Below are positions 1 to 11,825 of a stretch of 64,000 bases of DNA, piece after piece. Made by a program: the position numbers and the translations under genes. The stretch is from Quercus robur (taxonomy: Eukaryota; Streptophyta; Magnoliopsida; Fagales; Fagaceae). Numbering within the stretch: the first letter of the stretch is position 1; the number at the start of each line of letters is the position of its first letter. Under the pieces are notes generated by a model. It had not been told where the DNA came from. It ran no database searches and worked only from the letters and a program-made list of their open reading frames with translations. The DNA is taken from positions 70,053,362-70,117,361 of the forward strand of contig NC_065535.1 of NCBI RefSeq assembly GCF_932294415.1. Direction: 5' to 3'.

Positions 1-2
1 TT

Positions 3-638
3 AATTTTATACCCATTCGGGCCATTCCTGAGAATGATCAACTCCAAGTCTATCAAGAAAATGTGCTTGTAACCAAAACCTATCATGAATCTGAAGAGGT
101 TTCAACAGAGTTGAAGTTGGGTTATGGTTCTTGCATAGCCAATAAGAGGAAAGCACGTGAAAATTTGGCCAATTTCTCTCTGTCATCTACAGCTTGTGGA
201 ATCAAAAGAATGAGACTTAGTAGCCATAAAGTTGAAAAAGGAAAAGGGCCTAATGGTGTGTCATTGGAGTTGAAGCTTGGCCTTGAACCTTGGGTTATCA
301 AGAAGAGGATTCAGTTAAGTGATATAGGTCATTTGGCTAGGCTCTTGTTAGCAGCAGATCTGGTGAAGAGGCATATTTTGCCACAATGGGATGCGAGGCG
401 CATTGAAGGCATCAAGAATGGGGTACGAGTTGCTGTTTGGGATTGTGATACCAAGTCTAAACATCAGTTGATCTTCAAACAATGGCCAAGTAATGGGTGT
501 TATGTCCTCAATGAAAAATGGACTACGGATTTTGTGTGGAGGAGGGGTCTGAAGAAAGGTGATGAGATTGGACTTTATTGGGATCAAAGCAATTCAAGAT
601 TCAATTTTAGCATTCTCAAGCGGGCTTCAAGCAATTAA
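3..638 (+). CDS. B3-domain-containing protein, 3' part
   Basis: The reading frame is open from base 3, so the 5' part lies outside the window and the start is unknown. 211 codons are visible, ending in TAA at 636-638. The C-terminal half looks like the plant-specific B3 DNA-binding fold of the At1g78640/At2g33720-type family: 'LEPWVIKKRIQLSD', then 'LLLAADLVKRHILP', a central strand 'GVRVAVWDCDT', then 'YVLNEKWTTDFV' and 'LKKGDEIGLYW'. Just before it sits 'LELKLGL', and earlier 'TELKLG'. Both resemble the EAR (LxLxL) repressor motif. Proteins of this group are nuclear and presumed to be transcriptional regulators; targets are not known from sequence. The domain call is good, but a repressor role is inference. 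The visible part has no intron. Confidence 0.8.
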   Translation, partial: NFIPIRAIPENDQLQVYQENVLVTKTYHESEEVSTELKLGYGSCIANKRKARENLANFSLSSTACGIKRMRLSSHKVEKGKGPNGVSLELKLGLEPWVIKKRIQLSDIGHLARLLLAADLVKRHILPQWDARRIEGIKNGVRVAVWDCDTKSKHQLIFKQWPSNGCYVLNEKWTTDFVWRRGLKKGDEIGLYWDQSNSRFNFSILKRASSN

Positions 639-2967
639 TCCTCTCTCCACTAGTTTTCTCTTTGCAATTCATCTATGTTATAATAGAATTCTTTGCCAAG
701 TGTCTAATATCTCGGGTGTGGAAGCTTGAGACGTTGAAACTTTCAAGATAGTTTGTTTTTTTATTTTATTTTCCCTATGATATTGCTTGTACATCTTGGG
801 GGTATTACAGTTTAGGACAAATGGAGAATGGTGAATTACCTATTCCATTCTTTTTATTTTTTTTTTTTTTAATGCAATTTCGACTCCTTTGTTCTTATCC
901 TATTGCCTGTTGGTCAACTTTGAAAGCTGTGTGGTAGTGTCTGCTTAATTTCTGAAAAATAGAATTAGCCTAGTGTGAAGCTTTTGTTTAGCTTTGATTG
1001 AGTAAACTCCTATTTTTGTTTAAACATACCCTAGATGGTTTGGAATTAAATTTTTTTTTTTTTTTAAAAGATGGTTGGGGTCACTAATTAGTTTTTACAT
1101 CGTGTTATTCCTTACAAATGCAGTCAGTCTAAATATTTTTCTATCACAGTAACCGAGTTGATGTCCATTGTATCACTTGCTTTGCTTTTCTTATGTACAT
1201 CTCTCCTTATTTCTCAAATAATCCTTTTCGTCATAAGCTTCTTAAAGAGTGCTGGATTTGAACTGTTATGCAACTGATTTAAGATTCATAGTTTAGACAT
1301 TATCTACAAAATGGAGAAGAGAAGATGAAGTATTCATCTCTAAATGAGATTTCTACTTGAGTAAGGCATGTGGAATTTATTTCTTCCCGCATGTTTAGTG
1401 AATTGAAACATTTAAGCATATTCTTAAGGTGAAATCTTCTCCTAGAAAGTTCCACTATAGATTATTCTAAAAGATGCCAAGGGTTGCTGCTTGCATGCAA
1501 TCTGGCACCATGGGCTTGATTGTGAAACTTTTACTGTTCATTTAATTCTCTCCATGTCTTTAGCAAATCACCAAGTTTGACTCGTGTGTGCAATTTTGAT
1601 ATGTTAATAACTATAACAAACACACACTTTTGGCTGTGTTAAATGTGCTTGGGGCCTATGTCTGCACATTCATTGGCACTCAGTCTATGGCTACATACAC
1701 GTACACGGATCTTGTCAATCGAAGGCCGGAACACAACAATATCTTGATCTTGTATTAGGTTTGTTAACATAATATTATCTTCTATCTTTCTGACTACGTT
1801 ATTTGTGAGCAAGGACAAGTTTCTTGTCAACCAAAAACTCCAAAATATAAATGAAATGTCATCAATTTGTACAAATCCAGATTCCCAACTAGACCCGCAA
1901 TGACATGGAAACAAAAAACAAATAATAGTCTATGGTCATAATTTCAGTAACAAGTGCATTCAAGCTTCATGCATTAATAATCTATCATGTTTCATATCAG
2001 GTCTAGATTTGCTCTCCTGAAGTACATGGGCAAAGAAGATTTTGGAAATTAAGTATAGTCATGGCAACTGAGAATTTCTGGATCTTATCATATGAAAGAA
2101 CTAATGGGGATTGCCCCTCCTATGGCAATTTACATTTTCGCTTGTTTAAAACACAAGTTGATTGCATAGGCTTCAATTACTCCATTTGTCATAGTGATCC
2201 GGATAAGTTATCATGATAAAAAGGCTATTCCAAACGCAGTTTCCACATTGTTTCCACATTAGCAATAAGTAGGTATGTAGAGCTCCAAGTCTTGTGTCTA
2301 TTTGGGAATTGCTTATATCCAGTAGGGCTAAAAGCTAGCTTATTTTCAAAAAGAAAAAGCTATAAGAGCTAGCTTATAATCATTCCCCAAACACGCATTA
2401 GTTGAAAGTTAACCATGTAATTATGGAGCAACATTTTGATTTTTACAGGTTATTATCAACAGCTAGATCAGTTACAAGTTGTCGTAATTCTAACTACAGA
2501 CCATAACATAGCCTAGAAAATAGAGACTCCCGGTACTTTTAACCATATTTGCGCTAAAGAGAGTATTTTTCCCTCTGCATCTGAACATTTGTACTCCACT
2601 GTCAAAGGATCAACACAATTTCATTGTAGATACATTTAACAAGCAAGTAATAACAAATTCCATTACTACCTTAAGCAAGCAACTAAACAAATCCCAGTAG
2701 TAAGTTGACCAGTCACCAAGTGTGTTGAAACAAACAATTTTAGTTGAGAAGAATCAACTATAAAAGAAAGGGGGCAAACAAATTAATTAACATTTTTAGT
2801 AATTCTTCCCATTTGCTATGCATATCATATACCTATATTTTTTTTTCTTCCATAGACATACGCAGTTCAGAGAATTATTTCATAGATGCTATCACATCTT
2901 TCTACAAAAAAACCAGGGTTTCTACAGACCCACAGACAAACTTGAACTCGTGGAAATAGAGCATATT
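639..2967. other. Spacer between the B3 gene and the sucrase/ferredoxin-like gene
   Basis: AT-rich spacer between two convergent genes, so it should hold both 3' UTRs. T-runs lie near 851-871 and 1050-1065. Short open frames here have no recognisable family or coding character. The only structure seen is a possible small foldback near 2295-2400. Confidence 0.6.
2295..2400. mobile_element. Possible small MITE-like foldback
   Basis: The left end reads TATTTGGGAATTGCTTATA and the right end, reversed, begins GTGTTTGGGGAATGATTATA. Copies of AGCTAGCTTAT lie inside in both halves. The termini pair imperfectly and I could not identify a clean target duplication. It could also be chance AT-rich symmetry. 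Confidence 0.35.
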
Positions 2968-5900
2968 TCAGCCTGACCTCCTATAAAAACTATAGGCCAC
3001 AGCAACTGTTGCCACTGCTCCAACCACAGCAACAGCAGTGAGAACATCACTTTGTTCCCACGATCCCATCCAGCTTGATAGTTTGCCCTGCTCCTTTTCA
3101 TGTGCTACGGTTTCATTCAGATTCTTTTCAATTACACCATTCTGATCCAAACTTCCATCTTTGCAACAAGAAAACCCATTAACACCCTGGCAACAGCCAG
3201 AAACTTCCTCCTTCTTGCTCTGAGTACCATTTTCTTCGTGCTTCTTCTTCTTGTTTTTCTTCGCATCCCCTTTAGGAAGCTTATGTTCATCCTCTTTGCC
3301 ACCTTCCTCAGCAGCCGCCCCCATTTGCCCTCTGCATATAATTATTGTTACTTTATGCTCATCTATTTTTCACAGCAACACTAATGATTGAAAGAGCAAT
3401 CATCAATTAGCAACTAAAACATCAGATGATTCTCATTACAAGAAAATGTGAGAAAGCTTTCCTTCTTAAGAAAAAAAATAAAATTTTAAGAAAACCCACC
3501 AAAGGCCTTTTCCGTCCCCATGTCTTTCAACATTTGTTTTATATAGGTCCTATTTCAACACTTAAAAGACTGATAATAGAACTCATCTTGAAACACGTGG
3601 AAGCAAGGAACCAAAACACAGGCTATGTTTAAACAGTCAGAATGAGTGTCAAAGCAAGGAATTTCAACAGATTTAATGGACTACTGACCACATTGCATCG
3701 CCTGTCTCAACTATCTATCAATTATTCTGATCTGGAATATAATTTAGACTGGTAAGTTATTGTTTCTTATAACTATTGGATTATAGTTGTGATATCAAAA
3801 TAACATTAATATAGAAATTATATTACACATTGCCTTTGGAATTACCCCTTTTAATATAGAATTGAAAGGCTCATATTTTCAATGAACTTTTAGTACATTT
3901 CAGGTAAAATAATGAAATATTGCCTGGTAAACAACAGTCTGCTAAGCAATAGCATGTAGCAGATATTCACCGTTAAAAGCTTTGTTGTTGTTGTTGTTGT
4001 TTCTCTTCAAAACTTAATAGGCCAAATAGGGAAATTAAGTAATGCGACTTGATATACTAAATAACGTATGTTGACACTCAGAATTAGAAATTGGATCAGT
4101 CCATGCATTTCATATATTGATAAAACCAATAAGGTCCTTCTTGATCAATAATTCATAAATCTTGAATCTGCCACTAGTATTAAATTGCAATTTGTGGAAT
4201 CGACAACAAAATCATTAAACAAAAATTTCATGATAAAAGAATGTGCAAAACGACAAAAGAACAAACCTCCAAAGATGTGTTATGATCTCTCCCTTCTCAA
4301 TATGCTGATCAAGCAATGCAGGCACATCATCAGGAGTAACGTAACCATACCTGACATCATTAGCATATTTAAGGTTACCCAAACTAGAGTGATAACATCA
4401 AATATCTTTCAAATTTGTAGAATGACAGAGAGTAGCTATGACTTGTAACTTACCAATGACCTGTAATCTTCCCATCTGGGGCCGGACTGTAGATAATCAC
4501 GTTCCCAGCATACTTGTGCCCTCCGATGTGAGAGCATGCATTAACAAACACCTGATTCTTCAATCCTCGAGACTCAATCTCCTCTTTAAGCTTTTGAATG
4601 AGAACCGGCCCGCAAACACCACACCTCCGGTCACGACTCCCATGAGCACATACAAACACATGCGAACCAGTAAACACCTCCTGCACTCCAGAAGCCCACG
4701 GTTTACCATTCACAAGAACATCCTCAACAAAGCTATCCACATCCGAGTCCTTCAGACCCCTTCAATAGAGAAAGCAAAAAAAGCCTCAGCCCCAAGAACC
4801 CAACCATTTCCATTTGAAAATGGCAGAGTCTTAAACCCAACCAAACTCATTCAATTATAAAATAGCAAAACCACAACCAAAAAATAGATTAAGAAAAATA
4901 CATATCAGATCATGTAACAAACTTGTTAGAAATGAACACTAGAACAAAGCAACCGAGTTATATCCATCATTTCAACGAAAATTAGCAAAACCACAACCAA
5001 AAAATAGATTAAGAAAAATACATATCAGATCATGTAACAAACTTGTTAGAAATGAACCCTAGAACAAAGCAACCGAGTTATATCCATCATTTCGACGAAA
5101 ATTAGCAAAACCACAACCAAAAAATAGATATAGACAAATACGTATCCAAAATAATCATCGCGATCTACCTGTACTTAATCATTTCAGGGAAAATCAACAC
5201 GTCTCCATCAGAAAATTCAGTCCCCTCGCTTCCTTCATATACTGTCACGTTCGTCTGTCATATCCAAAACAACCAATTCAACAAAACTCTTACCAAAATC
5301 CGAGTCTCAAAACTCACGGAATAAAAGAATCTCACAATTATTGCTATTTTCAAACCGATTAATCTGAGTTTTAACATTACGCACCGAGCTAATCAAATTT
5401 TGCAAAGAATATATGAAAATTCCGAGTCTCTGAAATCTCGAATGAAACTCACAATCACTCCGATCATTCGTCCTAAACCGTAGCCTATACGATTAATCTA
5501 GGTTTCAGAGGGAAAAAAAAAAACCGAGTCTCTCAAAACTCGATGCAAATTCAAAACTAAGCACAAATCATAATTTACCGCACTGATTAACCAACTAATC
5601 CAAAAAAAATTTGTTCGTTCGTTTTTTTGAGCTGACCTTGAGCGCGATGTCATTCTTGCGAGCTTTGACAGCAGAGGAGAGGAGCTTGGGGAGCGGATCG
5701 GATTCGGAGCCTTCGACCTTCGATGGCCAGGCCTCAGGGCTCTTGTAGCAGAGGAAAACGTGGCGGTCGTAGGCGCCGACTGTTCCGGCGAGGTTCTCCG
5801 TGAACATCTCGGGGCGTCGGAAGCCGAACTTCTCATCTTCGACGACGTTGCCGTTGGCGGCGGGGAGAGTAGAGAGGTTATCGGACTCGGAAGCCATGGT

Positions 5901-6056
5901 GGTAGGAGCTGAAGGTGGAGCTTGGGTTAGGGTTGTTTGAGTTGTAGTTGTTGTTGTTAAAGAGCGAGAGATAGGAAATGAGAGAATAGAGACAATGCGG
6001 TGAGAGTGGGAGTTAGCTGCGGAAATGAGAGAGCGACAAGAGTGCGCAATGCGCAT
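2968..6056 (-). CDS. Sucrase/ferredoxin-like (AIM32-type) thioredoxin-fold protein
   Basis: Five minus-strand exons: 5637-6056, 5169-5254, 4454-4759, 4267-4350, 2968-3331. All junctions are GT-AG and the 1,260 nt stay in frame (419 aa). The family (Suc_Fer-like, AIM32 in yeast) has a thioredoxin-like ferredoxin fold. Its signature is visible as 'CAHGSRDRRCGVCGP' followed by 'NACSHIGGHKYAGNV', the cysteine and histidine residues expected to bind an Fe-S cluster. The C-terminus is Lys/Glu-rich, then has a hydrophobic stretch 'LTAVAVVGAVATVAVAYSF' before a basic end, suggesting a tail anchor. From the upstream ATG (6056) the N-terminus is Arg/Ser/Thr-rich and acid-poor, like an organelle transit peptide. 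The second in-frame ATG (5897, 'MASESD') gives a 366-residue form. The substrate is unknown; a sucrose role should not be read from the family name. Confidence 0.88.
4863..5150. repeat. 120-bp tandem repeat, about 2.4 copies, in the second intron
   Basis: A unit beginning TTAGCAAAACCACAACC (first copy begins slightly differently) recurs with an exact 120-bp period: 4863-4982, 4983-5102, and a partial third copy from 5103 that decays near 5150. The two full copies differ at only a few bases, so the duplication looks recent. It lies wholly inside the intron between exons 5169-5254 and 4454-4759. Confidence 0.9.
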
Positions 6057-6589
6057 ATCATATGAGAAATAGGAAAATTGAGAAATTGGGACTCTTTTTT
6101 GTCTTCGGTGCTTTTTGGGCTTTTTGGTGATTTGGGCTGTGAGAAATGGCGACAGGTATTTCGCTGCTTGGAGGAAAAGAAAGAAGCGCGGCTGGCGCGT
6201 GGGTAAGACGCGGTTATTGGGGTGGGACAGGGACTGGGACTAGGTCTAAGAGAAAATGATATGGTAATACTCCTTTTCTTCCAATTTATATTTTTTTCTT
6301 TAAATGGGAATCTTCTTTGAAGGCTAGATTTTTCAAATTACTATATGCATGTAATTAATTAGACTTAAATACAAGTAGGGGATATAATGAATCATTATTC
6401 TTTAATCTAGCTTTTTTTTTTTTTTTAATGATAGATTTTTTGCCTTAGTTTAAGAAAATTAAGTTTGTCTAAAAGTATGATAGAGGGAGATGCAATTTTT
6501 CTTCAATTGAATTATAAGAGATTAGATATTTCAATATATCACCTTCACCACCATTTAAGTTTCTGATCAGCTTAATAATAAATTAATGA

Positions 6590-6757
6590 CTAAAATGCAT
6601 ATTACACTATTTAAGTTTGACTGAAATTCATAACAAAATTGAAAAGAATGCTTGAATTGAATAAATTTAAAACTTAAATCACTCAATTAAATGAAAGTAA
6701 AGTTACAGAACTAAAATAAATTTCAGTTAAACTTAAATAGTATCGTTTGCATTTTAG
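6590..6757. mobile_element. Foldback MITE-like element with arms of about 42 bp
   Basis: The left arm (about 6590-6632, containing CTAAAATGCA and ACTATTTAAGTTTGACTGAA) pairs with the right arm (about 6714-6757; reversed, CTAAAATGCA and ACTATTTAAGTTTAACTGAA) with only a few mismatches. The spacer is about 80 bp and non-coding. Total length and structure fit a MITE; the superfamily is undetermined. Confidence 0.7.
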
Positions 6758-8286
6758 CCTAAACTAAACAACGCATTTGACTATCCATTCTTGATCAAAT
6801 ATTTCATATAATTGTAAAATAAATCACATGATTGTGTAGCAAAATATATAAAAATAATTTTATAATTTGGTCTGCAAAATTATAGTATCATATGCCATGT
6901 CCTCACCCAAAGAGATTTTTTTTCTTTTTTATTTTTGCTAATAAAGTGTTCAACAATTTGCAAGTACCTAATTATTTTGAAATTAGAGATCCTTTTCACC
7001 TTGTTAGAAAATGATTAGTAAAGCACAAAATCTTACAAAAATAGTGGATGAAAATGAGAGCTATAATCTTAATTTCGCGATGCTTTTCTTATCATATGTT
7101 TGCACTTTACATCTATAGGATAAGAATTGCAATATTAGTCACAATAAATCAAATACCTCTTAGTATTTCTAATGAAACATCTAAGATTTTAATCCCCAAA
7201 TACCAAGTAAAAAAAATCAAGTGGAAATAAATACTCATCCACTTCAAAAATCCCCTTAATAAGGAAGAATGTTATTTCTATTATTTTAAGCCTGTCATTG
7301 TGAGGATGCAACCAAAATGAATAACAACGTTTTAAAAACTTTTGTTAGTCAATACAATCAAGCACTTACAACATGGTTAAATTTATTTAGCATAAAAACT
7401 ATATAGTTTTATTTTGGCAAGGACTAACAAATGTGTCATATTTTGTCCTACATTATTGGAAATTACTTCATACCATATACTATGATATTAATATATTAAA
7501 TTCTTGTATTGTCTTTTATTTTCTCAGGGCTTTAACATCCATATATGACTTTTTATTTTTATTTTTTTGTTTAAGAACAACTACAGATATTCGATCATTA
7601 GAACTATATTTTAAGAATTGGATAAATACAAATAAATCATAAGGCGAATGAATGATTCTAAGTTGCCTTGTTATTTTGTAAGTGTAAGGCGAATGAACGA
7701 TTCTAAGTTGCTTTGTTATTTTATAAGTGTAGATGGGAATTGAAGCATCCCAATTAAATCCCACTAAAAAAGAGAGCAAATAATTTTTATGATGAAAATA
7801 TAAGCTAAATGTATAAGGAAAATAAAGAGAAAGGTGTAAGATGTATTCGAAAATTGGATAATTTTTTACACAAAAAAAGTGGATAATATTTATAAGTTCC
7901 TGAATTCAAAACCTCTTACCAATATCTTAGAGGCACTTTCAAGGTATTCTTCCTTATAATAATCTATTGTATGTGGGATAGAGGAATTGTCTATGCTCAA
8001 AATGGTCTTAATACCCTCGTTTGTATTAAAAAAAATCAATTAATTAATTGACCAAAATATTTTAAAATTATAGAATTCTTTTTCTGAGAAAAAAAAATAT
8101 ATAGAATTTGAAAGTCCTAAAACTCCCTAAAAATAAACAAGAATTCCCATTACATCCAGGACCACGTGATCATTTTTAGTCCAGGGTGTACTTGATAACA
8201 ACTCTTCGAGGCGGTTGGAACCCTCGCCCATCAAATTGGGTCAAGAAGACTGGAAGATTGATCTTCCGTGTACGCGACCACGGGTG

Positions 8287-8619
8287 TAGTGTGGTCCTAC
8301 TTCAAAAGCCCAATGAAAGGCGCGTGGAGATGAGAGCGCGCGTGCATCTACCCACTAATAGTGTGAATAGAATCTTTTTTTTAGTATCTGAATTTGCTGA
8401 AGTGGCCTTTCATGATTGGGCCTTCAATAGCCTTTATGAAACAGACAGTGACTAGTGTGGTCCTACTTCAAAAGCCCAATGAAAGGCGCGTGGAGATGAG
8501 AGCGCGCGTGCAGCCACCCACTAATAGTGTGAATAGAATCTTTTTTTTAGTATCTGAATTTGCTGAAGTGGCCTTTCATGATTGGGCCTTCAATAACCTT
8601 TATGAAACAGACAGTGACT
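8287..8619 (+). repeat. 166-bp tandem duplication
   Basis: Two head-to-tail copies, about 8287-8452 and 8453-8619, each starting TAGTGTGGTCCTACTTC and ending near GAAACAGACAGTGACT. They are nearly identical (for example CATCTACCC versus CAGCCACCC, and AATAGCC versus AATAACC). Both are more GC-rich (GGCGCGTGGAGATGAGAG) than the surroundings. Confidence 0.93.
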
Positions 8620-10688
8620 TTGGTTGGTCCACTAGTTTGTTTTTTTTTTTTTTTTTTGATAGCATGGTCCACTAGTTTGTTAATCAGTGGTTTAGTCAAT
8701 CCTCCGTTTTTGGGGTAACTTGCGTCATGATTTATGCATTAACAATTGTTTAACTAAAAATTATTTCCTTTCTTTAGATAGTCAATTCCAAAATGCTATT
8801 TTAATTCCAAGCATACAAGAGATTTATTATTATTATTATTATTATTGGGTTGAGTGATTGAGGCTTAAAAAGAAACTAAAATTTGAAAATAATGGTTATT
8901 AGGCTGACCCTACTAGCCAATAACATGTTGAAGCACATTCATTCTAAGAGCATATACATTTGGTTGTGTAAATCAATTTTTTTTTCTTGCCAAATTATAA
9001 GTCTAATCTCCCCATAAGGACTCAAACATCTCACAAGCTATGATTTGACATTTATTTATTTTTGTGTGGTTGACATGGATTTTTTTTTTAAAAAAAACCA
9101 TTAGATTAATTTAATGCCATATGTCTTGTATTTGGTTTAAAATATAAGAGATTTATAAAATATTTGAATGGGAGGAGATCCTAAATGTGATGAAACCAAA
9201 TAAAAATGGTTACAACAGTCATATTTACAAACAGTCATTGTAGCTTTCATGTTTATAGAAAGGGGTGTTGGGGCAATGTTTGAAGCGTGGGCTAGCAAAG
9301 GGGGGTTGTTGGACATAGGATGAAGGGACATAAACAGATCACAATGAGAGATTGAGAGGGTGGTGTTGTGGATATGGGTAATGGGTCACTTGGATTGTGG
9401 GTGTGAGTGTTTTGGATGATAGTAGTGGTGTTTTGAGTGGAGAAAAAAGAATAATAAAAAATAGAATGAATATTTTAATGGAGAGGTGAAACAATAGAAA
9501 GAAAAATGTTAAGTGTATTTTACAATTAAGTAGTTAAAAACTTAAAATAGAAAAAGAAAATGTTTTCTTCTAAATTTAGCTAATCTTCAAACAATTATAT
9601 GTGAATACTTTAGTCCCAAGATAACCCATTAGGCACTTTCTTAGCCTACAAAGTAAGATGAGGCAAGTAAATAAGTTATGATGAAACATGATTATCAATT
9701 AAGGTATACTTAATAGAATATTAGGTGTCAAATACCTTAACATTTTTTTTTCTTATTGTACAATTTCTATCACTTAGAAAATGCATAATTAGCATAACAC
9801 ATAAATCAAGACTCCAAACAAACTAAATTATCCAATCTTGACTCAATAACTAGACTTGATAAACTCAGACTCATGAACTTGAATGTATCTGACTTAAAAA
9901 ACATGTCGGGTACAAGTCAACATGTTTTTACTCAAGATTAAAAATAAAAATAGATGGAGTCAGTTAAATTATTAATTTTTACGTACATATTTTTCCCCAA
10001 ATTTAGTTAACATAAGTGTAGATAGACTCATAGACTAGACATTAAGGAAAAAAAAAAAAAAAAACCAATTTCATTTTATACTCTTTTTTTTGGGGGGGTT
10101 TAATTTATAACCAAAACTATCATCCATCTATAAGGGCACAATTGTGTGTGTGTGTTTTTTTTTTTTTTTTTGGAGAAAATATAAGGACACTTCTGTATGT
10201 TAGATAAACAAAGCCACTTTATGCCGACTTGCTCTTTCCGAGGGCACTTTGTATGTGTCATATTTTTGTGGATGTTCGATAAACAAGCCTAATTAGTATG
10301 TGTGATGTTTTTGGGGATGCCCAATTGCTGACGCATGCTCTTACGAATTTGAGAATTTCAGGTGGGCCGTGGGTGGACTTTCAGTTAGAGCTGGTCCAAA
10401 ACAAAAATCTCTTTGCGTCAGAGGCATCAAAATCAACCATACCATTCACTCAAAGTGTACCTCACAACTCAGAAGTCAATCACCACCCAACGAAGCTTCT
10501 ATTGTGCATTTTATTTTAGCCATCCAAATCCAATTTTTACTTTTTCGACAATGTATACAAAAATGTTCATGAATCATTCAAAACTGTTGCATCTATTAAT
10601 AGCAATAAACTAGAGGTTGATGAATGTCAATCCGTTCAATTTGCTCACTGCGAGATTCCTCAATTTTTCGGACTAAATTTTTATTTTT

Positions 10689-10810
10689 TAATGGAGGATA
10701 CAGCTTGTGTTCAGTGCATTTTTGCATTAAATAGAGTACAATGCAGACACGTGTCCGAATTGTATCGTCTTCAGTGTAAAAATGCATTGGACACAAGCTT
10801 CACCCTTTAA
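10689..10810. mobile_element. Hairpin MITE-like element
   Basis: AGCTTGTGTTCAGTGCATTT near 10702 pairs with AGCTTGTGTCCAATGCATTT read backwards from about 10799. The pairing extends, more weakly, to TTAATGGAGGATAC on the left and TTAAAGGGTGA on the right. The middle holds ACACGTGTCC. It is about 120 bp long and non-coding. A microRNA-like foldback is an alternative, but terminal symmetry favours a MITE. Confidence 0.6.
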
Positions 10811-11789
10811 TGTGTACCTGCAGCTATTTAGCTTAAATAACTGAGCCATTTGCAATGTTTACATTACATTTTTAAAAATTTGCCATCAATATATATTTTT
10901 TAATAATTCAATAATTACAACAATGGAGGAGGAGAAGATCCAAACATTGATGGATCCATGTTAGGCCAATGGCCCCCCAAAATTTTTTTAAAAAAAATAG
11001 TTACTGTAAATTAAAATTATAAGGTTTCTTTTTGAAAATCTTAAATATGTACAATGTTTTAGAAAATTATATATATTTGAAATGATAAAGACAAAGTAGT
11101 TAAGTTTATAACACCCTGAATTTCAATTAATATATATGCATAAAATTATTTTTTGAAGTATATAATTGTCATAAGAAAATAAAAGGTTAGCTATATTCAT
11201 TGTAATCTGGATGGAAGAAACTCCGGCTTTCCTCCAAACTCAAATAGCATCTGATGTAGCCTCTTAATCAGTTTAATGAAAGTCTGTTATTCTGGTTTAA
11301 AGGAAGAATAAAGTAGACCTTGTAGATAAGTGGATAAGAGAGGTAGCCTATAGACTCAAGCAATGAGCTTTAGTGGAAACTCACTGTGTTTCTTCATGTG
11401 AGTCAGATAGATTTGATTAGACTTAGATTTTGATTAGACCAGGCCAACCTAAACAGGAACGTGCCCACAAGAATGCAAGTGGGAAAAATAGGAAGAATCT
11501 TGCAAAAGTAGGCATTTTCAATCTTAAATACTATATTTCCACCAGGACAAATTTAATTTAACAGAAGCAACAGGTGTAGGAAAGAAAGATCAGCAATTTC
11601 ATTCCTGATTTTAATGCATTTGCTTTTCCTCATTGTGTTTATCTTGTGCCTACAACTGCAGAGCAGTTACAAGTGCCAATTGAAAGGAACAACCACTTTT
11701 TAGCTTTTTTGCAATGGAAGGAAACCATTGAGGCACAATACAATCGAGGAGACGGAAACTGGTACAAAGAAGGAAAATGGATACAAGAA

Positions 11790-11791
11790 TT

Positions 11792-11825
<34 letters not shown>

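Larger units (their letters stand above)
6057..11789. other. Intergenic region upstream of the sucrase/ferredoxin-like gene
   Basis: A 5.7-kb AT-rich spacer. It should contain the promoter of the minus-strand gene ending at 6056, where the sequence turns less AT-rich (about 6060-6250), and the 3' UTR of the kinase at its right end. It also holds a hairpin element (6590-6757), a 166-bp tandem duplication (8287-8619), a second hairpin (about 10689-10810) and several poly-T/poly-A runs. Open frames inside the 166-bp repeat are translations of repeat DNA. I saw no gene. Confidence 0.6.

Noticed and set aside
8186..8675. Two overlapping open frames as a small gene
   Set aside because: They are translations of the same 166-bp tandem repeat in shifted frames, with no splice context or family match.
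10298..10613. Overlapping short frames near 10.3-10.6 kb as a gene
   Set aside because: Three frames overlap without any coding signature, and the region adjoins a hairpin element. I saw no splice partners.
11790..11820. Possible extra splice donor (GGTAATTATT) at the end of the kinase gene
   Set aside because: Reading through gives NYLEIDFF and a stop, the kind of ending expected for D6PK-like kinases, so no further exon is needed.
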